Positions 51,231 through 54,168 of a stretch of DNA of 54,168 nt are shown here, piece after piece (within the stretch, counting starts at the first letter, position 1; each line of letters begins with the position of its first letter). The notes under the pieces were generated by a model. It was not told where the DNA came from and made no database searches. It saw only the letters and a program-made list of their open reading frames with translations. The stretch is from Verrucomicrobiota bacterium (GTDB taxonomy: Bacteria > Verrucomicrobiota > Verrucomicrobiia > Verrucomicrobiales > DEV007), in the NCBI GenBank assembly GCA_003402735.1, contig QQNE01000015.1, forward strand, positions 1 through 54,168. Reading direction: 5' to 3'. Both the position numbers and the translations under genes were made by a program.

Positions 51231-51297
51231 TGAGATTGTGAACGTAGCTGCGGAACGCGCTCCGGTCAAACGGCACACTCCAGCCATTGCTCTCATC

Positions 51298-53181
51298 ATG
51301 GGCCGAATCCGAATCCTCTCCGATGCCCTCGCCAGCCAAGTCGCCGCCGGCGAGGTGGTCGATCGCCCGGCATCTGTCGTCAAGGAACTCGTCGAGAACA
51401 GCCTGGACGCCGGAGCCCGCAACCTGGAAGTGGTGGCGGGGCGAGGCGGAATCAGCCTGGTCCGCGTCATCGATGACGGATCGGGCATGAACCGGGACGA
51501 TGCCTTGATGTGTCTGGAGCGACATGCCACTTCCAAAATCCGGTCCACCGAGGACCTCGACGGGATCCGCACCCTCGGCTTTCGCGGCGAGGCGATTCCC
51601 AGCATCGCAAGCGTATCCCGCTTTCGTCTCACGACCCGGGAAAAGGATGCCTTGCAGGGGACCGAGGTGATCGTCGACGGTGGCAGGCTCAACGGCGTGA
51701 AGGATGCAGGGGAAGCCCCGGGAACCACGGTGGAAGTCCGCTCACTCTTCTACAACGTTCCCGCCCGGCGCAAATTCCTCCGCACGGAAGCGACCGAATT
51801 CAGTCATTTGGAACAGCAAGTGCGCTTGCAGGCAATCGCGCACCCAGAGGTCGGGTTCACCCTGATTCACAACGACCGGCCCCACTTCATGCTCCCCGCC
51901 CAGAGCCATCTCCTGGAACGCATCCAGGGTCTCGCCGGTGCGGAAGTCGCTTCCCGTTTGCTCGAAGTGGAACCCCAGGAACACGGAGACATCCGGGTCA
52001 CGGGCTACATCGGCGGGTTCGGCATGGGCCGCTCCAACCGGTCCCTCCAACTCACGTTCCTCAACGGGCGCCCAGTGGAAGCCGCCCCTCTCAACCATGC
52101 GTTGCGCGAAGGCTACCACACGGCCCTCATGAAAGGCCAGTTTCCCGTGGTCTTTCTCTTTCTCGAAATGAGCCCCTTCGCCGTGGATGTCAATGTCCAC
52201 CCAGCCAAAAAGGAGGTTCGCTTCCGCGATGGCCATGCCGTCCGCCATGCCGTCACCGAGGCTCTGCGGCGCACCCTCACCCGCGCCCAGGCCACCATTC
52301 CTGGGCAGGCCGTCCGGCCAATCATTCCCGATCGCAGAGACATCCAAGTTCCTTCGCGCTGGAGGCAACCCACCCTCATCCCCGAAAGGGAACAGATCTC
52401 CTTGCGGCGCGACTGGGCTTCGCCCCCGCCTTCCCAGCCCGCACGCCCCCCCAGCGCCACCGCCACTGCCACTGCCACTGCCACCGCCACTCCGCAAACC
52501 GGATCGGTCCCCTCCGCCACCGCGGTCGATGCTCCACCTCAACCAGCTCCAACCACGGAACCCGAGGGCTCATCCCCCCAGCCACAAACCGTCACCGCGG
52601 AGGATTTTCGAATCATCGGCGTCCTCGGAAAGCTCTACGTCCTCATGGAATCCGCCGAAGGCCTCGTCCTCATGGACCAGCACGCCGCCCACGAACGCAT
52701 CCTCTTCGAACAGATGCGCAACCGCATGGCCTCCGATGGCGTCCCCTCCCAGAGACTGCTCGTTCCCATGACCGTCGAACTCGCTCCCCGGGAGTTCGAT
52801 CTCGTGCAACAAAATCTCGAGGCCCTGCAGAAACTCGGGATCGGCGCCGAACCATTCGGATCCAACACGATCAAGATCGACAGCTTGCCCACCTTTTTCC
52901 GCAACGACGACCCTGCCGCCTACATGAGCGAGGTCGTCGAAGAACTGAAACGGGCCAGCCGCCAAATCGCCTCCACCCGGCTCGGAGAGGATCTCGTGGC
53001 CACCACTGTCTGCCGACACGCCGTGAAAGCCAACGACACGCTCCGCTATCCCGAACTTCAGCGGTTGCTCAGCGATCTTCTCGCCTGCGAACTGCCCTAC
53101 TGCTGCCCCCACGGTCGCCCCACCTTGATCCAATTGTCCTACGGCGATCTGGAAAAACGTTTTGGCCGCCAAGTTCCCTGA
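51298..53181 (+). CDS. mutL: DNA mismatch repair protein MutL
   Basis: The 627-residue protein has the GHKL ATPase domain (about 1-330): SQVAAGEVVDRPASVVKELVENSLDAGA, DDGSGM, ATSKI and GFRGEAIPSIASVS. The C-terminal dimerisation domain (about 430-620) has VLMDQHAAHERILFEQM and the later ACHAVKAND-like segment (CRHAVKANDTL). The QHAAHER region resembles other MutL C-termini; no DQHAx2Ex4E endonuclease Glu was checked further. A low-complexity linker with TATATATATA (alanine-threonine) lies near residue 390. MutL couples mismatch recognition to repair. The start at 51298 was chosen by homology with the N-terminal motif. Confidence 0.95.
   Translation: MGRIRILSDALASQVAAGEVVDRPASVVKELVENSLDAGARNLEVVAGRGGISLVRVIDDGSGMNRDDALMCLERHATSKIRSTEDLDGIRTLGFRGEAIPSIASVSRFRLTTREKDALQGTEVIVDGGRLNGVKDAGEAPGTTVEVRSLFYNVPARRKFLRTEATEFSHLEQQVRLQAIAHPEVGFTLIHNDRPHFMLPAQSHLLERIQGLAGAEVASRLLEVEPQEHGDIRVTGYIGGFGMGRSNRSLQLTFLNGRPVEAAPLNHALREGYHTALMKGQFPVVFLFLEMSPFAVDVNVHPAKKEVRFRDGHAVRHAVTEALRRTLTRAQATIPGQAVRPIIPDRRDIQVPSRWRQPTLIPEREQISLRRDWASPPPSQPARPPSATATATATATATPQTGSVPSATAVDAPPQPAPTTEPEGSSPQPQTVTAEDFRIIGVLGKLYVLMESAEGLVLMDQHAAHERILFEQMRNRMASDGVPSQRLLVPMTVELAPREFDLVQQNLEALQKLGIGAEPFGSNTIKIDSLPTFFRNDDPAAYMSEVVEELKRASRQIASTRLGEDLVATTVCRHAVKANDTLRYPELQRLLSDLLACELPYCCPHGRPTLIQLSYGDLEKRFGRQVP
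52456..52491. repeat. Hexanucleotide repeat GCCACY within mutL linker
   Basis: Six units of GCCACC or GCCACT follow one another and encode an Ala-Thr dipeptide repeat in the linker between the MutL domains. Hexamer slippage would keep the reading frame and only change linker length. Confidence 0.8.
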
Positions 53182-53564
53182 GCAGCTGGTCCTCCGCGCC
53201 GGAACCCGGCACCCCACGGGTCCAGCCTCCGACCCTCCCAAAAGCGAGGCGCTCTCGCTCTCAAAAGCCCCAGCCCGCATTTCTCAAGGATCGCGTCGCG
53301 AGGCGACGCCAAATGGCATTGCCTGCCAGGCGCGCGAAGGATTCCAGGGTGAGCGGTAGGCCGACATCCCGTGAATCCTGGAATTCGAGCGGAACCCAGC
53401 AGGAATGCCATTGGGCAAGCCGCAGCAGCGAGAGCTTGAGACATGCGAGCCAGGGAACACCACCCACGAGGCGACGGAGAGGGCTGTTCCTGGCACGGCC
53501 AAAAAAATCAAAAGAACACCATTTTGCATTTGCGTTCCCGTGAATACTGTTCTAAGAACACTTC
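53182..53564. other. Intergenic region without a supported gene
   Basis: These 383 bp between mutL and the short integrase-like gene hold no gene I can support. On the minus strand an open frame (about 53261-53500, including PLRRLVGGVPWLACLKLSLLRL...) reads more protein-like than most shadows and may be a remnant. The last 60 bp are AT-rich and probably contain the promoter of the next gene. Confidence 0.4.
53548..53560. promoter_or_regulatory. 13-bp palindrome TGTTCTAAGAACA just before the start of the last gene
   Basis: The palindrome ends 4 bp before the ATG at 53565 and is preceded by TTGCAT and GAATACT, which could be promoter elements. Its position would allow a repressor to block transcription or translation start. 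It resembles a LexA-type box but its central spacing is 3, not 4. Confidence 0.45.
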
Positions 53565-54026
53565 ATGAAACAGAACGCGAACACAAACGCAAAACCGAAT
53601 GCTGGCCCTCACCAGCCCACCACAGCCGCCACCAACGAGACCGAACGGTCCAAGCCCACCCTCAAACCCTGGATGATCCGGGTTTTCCAGGGAGCCGGAG
53701 TTCCCATTCCTCCGGATGGCTCAGAACGCGATCGCTTGGCGTGGCAAGGAGTTGAGATGCAACGCTTCCTTGGTTTCAGCCGCACCTTGGCCGCTGGAAC
53801 CTCGCTGCCAGAAGCGCTCGATGCCTACGGTCGCCAACTCAAATCCCGCAGTCCGGCTTTGGAAGACTGGCGCCTCGATCGAGCAAGGGACGCCCTTCGC
53901 ACCTTCCGCCGGGGCTCCGAAGGTTGGCAGATTCTCGACGGCGACAACGGGATCGAGGTCAAGTTCCGCACCAAAACAACCCGGGAGGAAGAGAGCCTCG
54001 CGGCAAGTCCCGAATCTGCCCTTTGA
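53565..54026 (+). CDS. Short protein resembling an integrase N-terminal extension (possibly truncated)
   Basis: The 153-residue protein starts with a polar, Asn/Lys-rich stretch of about 35 residues. A segment near residues 85-125 (EALDAYGRQLKSRSP, EDWRLDRARDALRTFRRGSEGW) resembles the extra N-terminal domain placed before the core-binding domain of some integron-type and Xer-type tyrosine recombinases. No catalytic Arg-His-Arg-Tyr residues follow, as the frame stops and a tandem repeat begins 54 bp later. It could be a truncated recombinase or an unrelated small DNA-binding protein. The assignment is tentative. Confidence 0.4.
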   Translation: MKQNANTNAKPNAGPHQPTTAATNETERSKPTLKPWMIRVFQGAGVPIPPDGSERDRLAWQGVEMQRFLGFSRTLAAGTSLPEALDAYGRQLKSRSPALEDWRLDRARDALRTFRRGSEGWQILDGDNGIEVKFRTKTTREEESLAASPESAL

Positions 54027-54080
54027 ACCCCTCGCCCGCATCGCTCGGCCGCGCTCCCCCAAGGCGGCGGCAGGTTCCGG

Positions 54081-54168
54081 CGAAGCCCGAAGCCCGAAGC
54101 CCGAAGCCCGAAGCCCGAAGCCCGAAGCCCGAAGCCCGAAGCCCGAAGCCCGAAGCCCGAAGCCCGAA
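54081..54168. repeat. 7-bp tandem repeat (CGAAGCC) running to the window end
   Basis: At least 12.5 perfect copies of the heptamer CGAAGCC occupy the last 88 bp, and the array continues beyond the window. There is no open frame that explains it. Confidence 0.95.

Noticed and set aside
51510-53543. 677-residue plus-strand frame overlapping mutL
   Set aside because: MutL motifs are in another frame; this one is Arg/Pro/His-rich and without motifs.
54081-54168. CRISPR-like array
   Set aside because: The 7-bp units follow without spacers, so it is a simple tandem repeat.

Overview
The window is a GC-rich bacterial chromosome segment, most likely from the phylum Verrucomicrobiota (PVC superphylum). 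The lineage call is inferred from gene content: a ThuA / membrane-bound-dehydrogenase / PVC-type cytochrome c fusion, a two-domain DUF1080 protein, a DUF5069-like protein, a SecDF fusion behind tgt-yajC, many secreted TPR and beta-propeller proteins, and starts that often lack a Shine-Dalgarno sequence. No rRNA or tRNA gene was seen.

Layout. 1-3.3 kb (minus): a proline-rich anchored protein cut by the window edge, a small membrane protein, and an ECF sigma factor operon with a membrane protein and a CpxP/Spy-like periplasmic protein. 3.4-6.3 kb (plus): a CbiX chelatase overlapping a DR2241-type Fe-S protein, then an NtrC-like response regulator without a GAFTGA loop. 6.3-14.5 kb: rhomboid protease, EF-hand protein, two TPR proteins and the 1081-residue ThuA/dehydrogenase/cytochrome c protein. 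14.5-22.4 kb: class V aminotransferase, DUF5069-like protein, then a minus-strand group holding a GNAT/RimK-type ATP-grasp/SET operon, two esterases and a TIGR01777 epimerase, then a CBM9-like protein. 22.4-27.2 kb: a strongly structured RNA candidate, rpsU, and tgt-yajC-secDF. 27.4-32.6 kb (plus): a two-subunit 2-oxoacid:ferredoxin oxidoreductase with a thioredoxin-like protein and a PQQ-repeat propeller. 32.9-35.4 kb (minus): VapBC, DUF1080 protein and a 3D-domain lipoprotein.

35.5-41.6 kb (plus): a run of genes with an ester or lipid flavour, namely a secreted hydrolase-like protein, a stand-alone condensation-type acyltransferase-like protein, an ICMT-like membrane methyltransferase, an M20 deacylase, a ceramidase-like protein and an amidohydrolase. 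41.6-48 kb (minus): a two-gene module of an M48-type metallopeptidase and a 1715-residue protein joining a degenerate kinase-like region, DUF4011, an SF1 helicase and a nuclease-like C-terminus. This is the best candidate for an undescribed, probably anti-phage, system. 48.1-53.2 kb: purB, a receiver-like protein without its phospho-acceptor Asp, a membrane protein, an A-type Fe-S carrier and mutL. The right end holds a palindrome, a short protein resembling the extra N-terminal part of a tyrosine recombinase, and a heptamer tandem repeat running off the end.

Strongest leads: (1) the M48 + kinase-like/DUF4011/helicase/nuclease pair; (2) the GNAT-RimK-SET operon, perhaps with the neighbouring esterases; (3) the 178-nt structured RNA candidate beside rpsU; (4) several conserved enzymes with altered key residues (Tgt zinc site, NtrC-like protein without GAFTGA, pseudo-receiver). 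All assignments come from reading the sequence; no database search was run.
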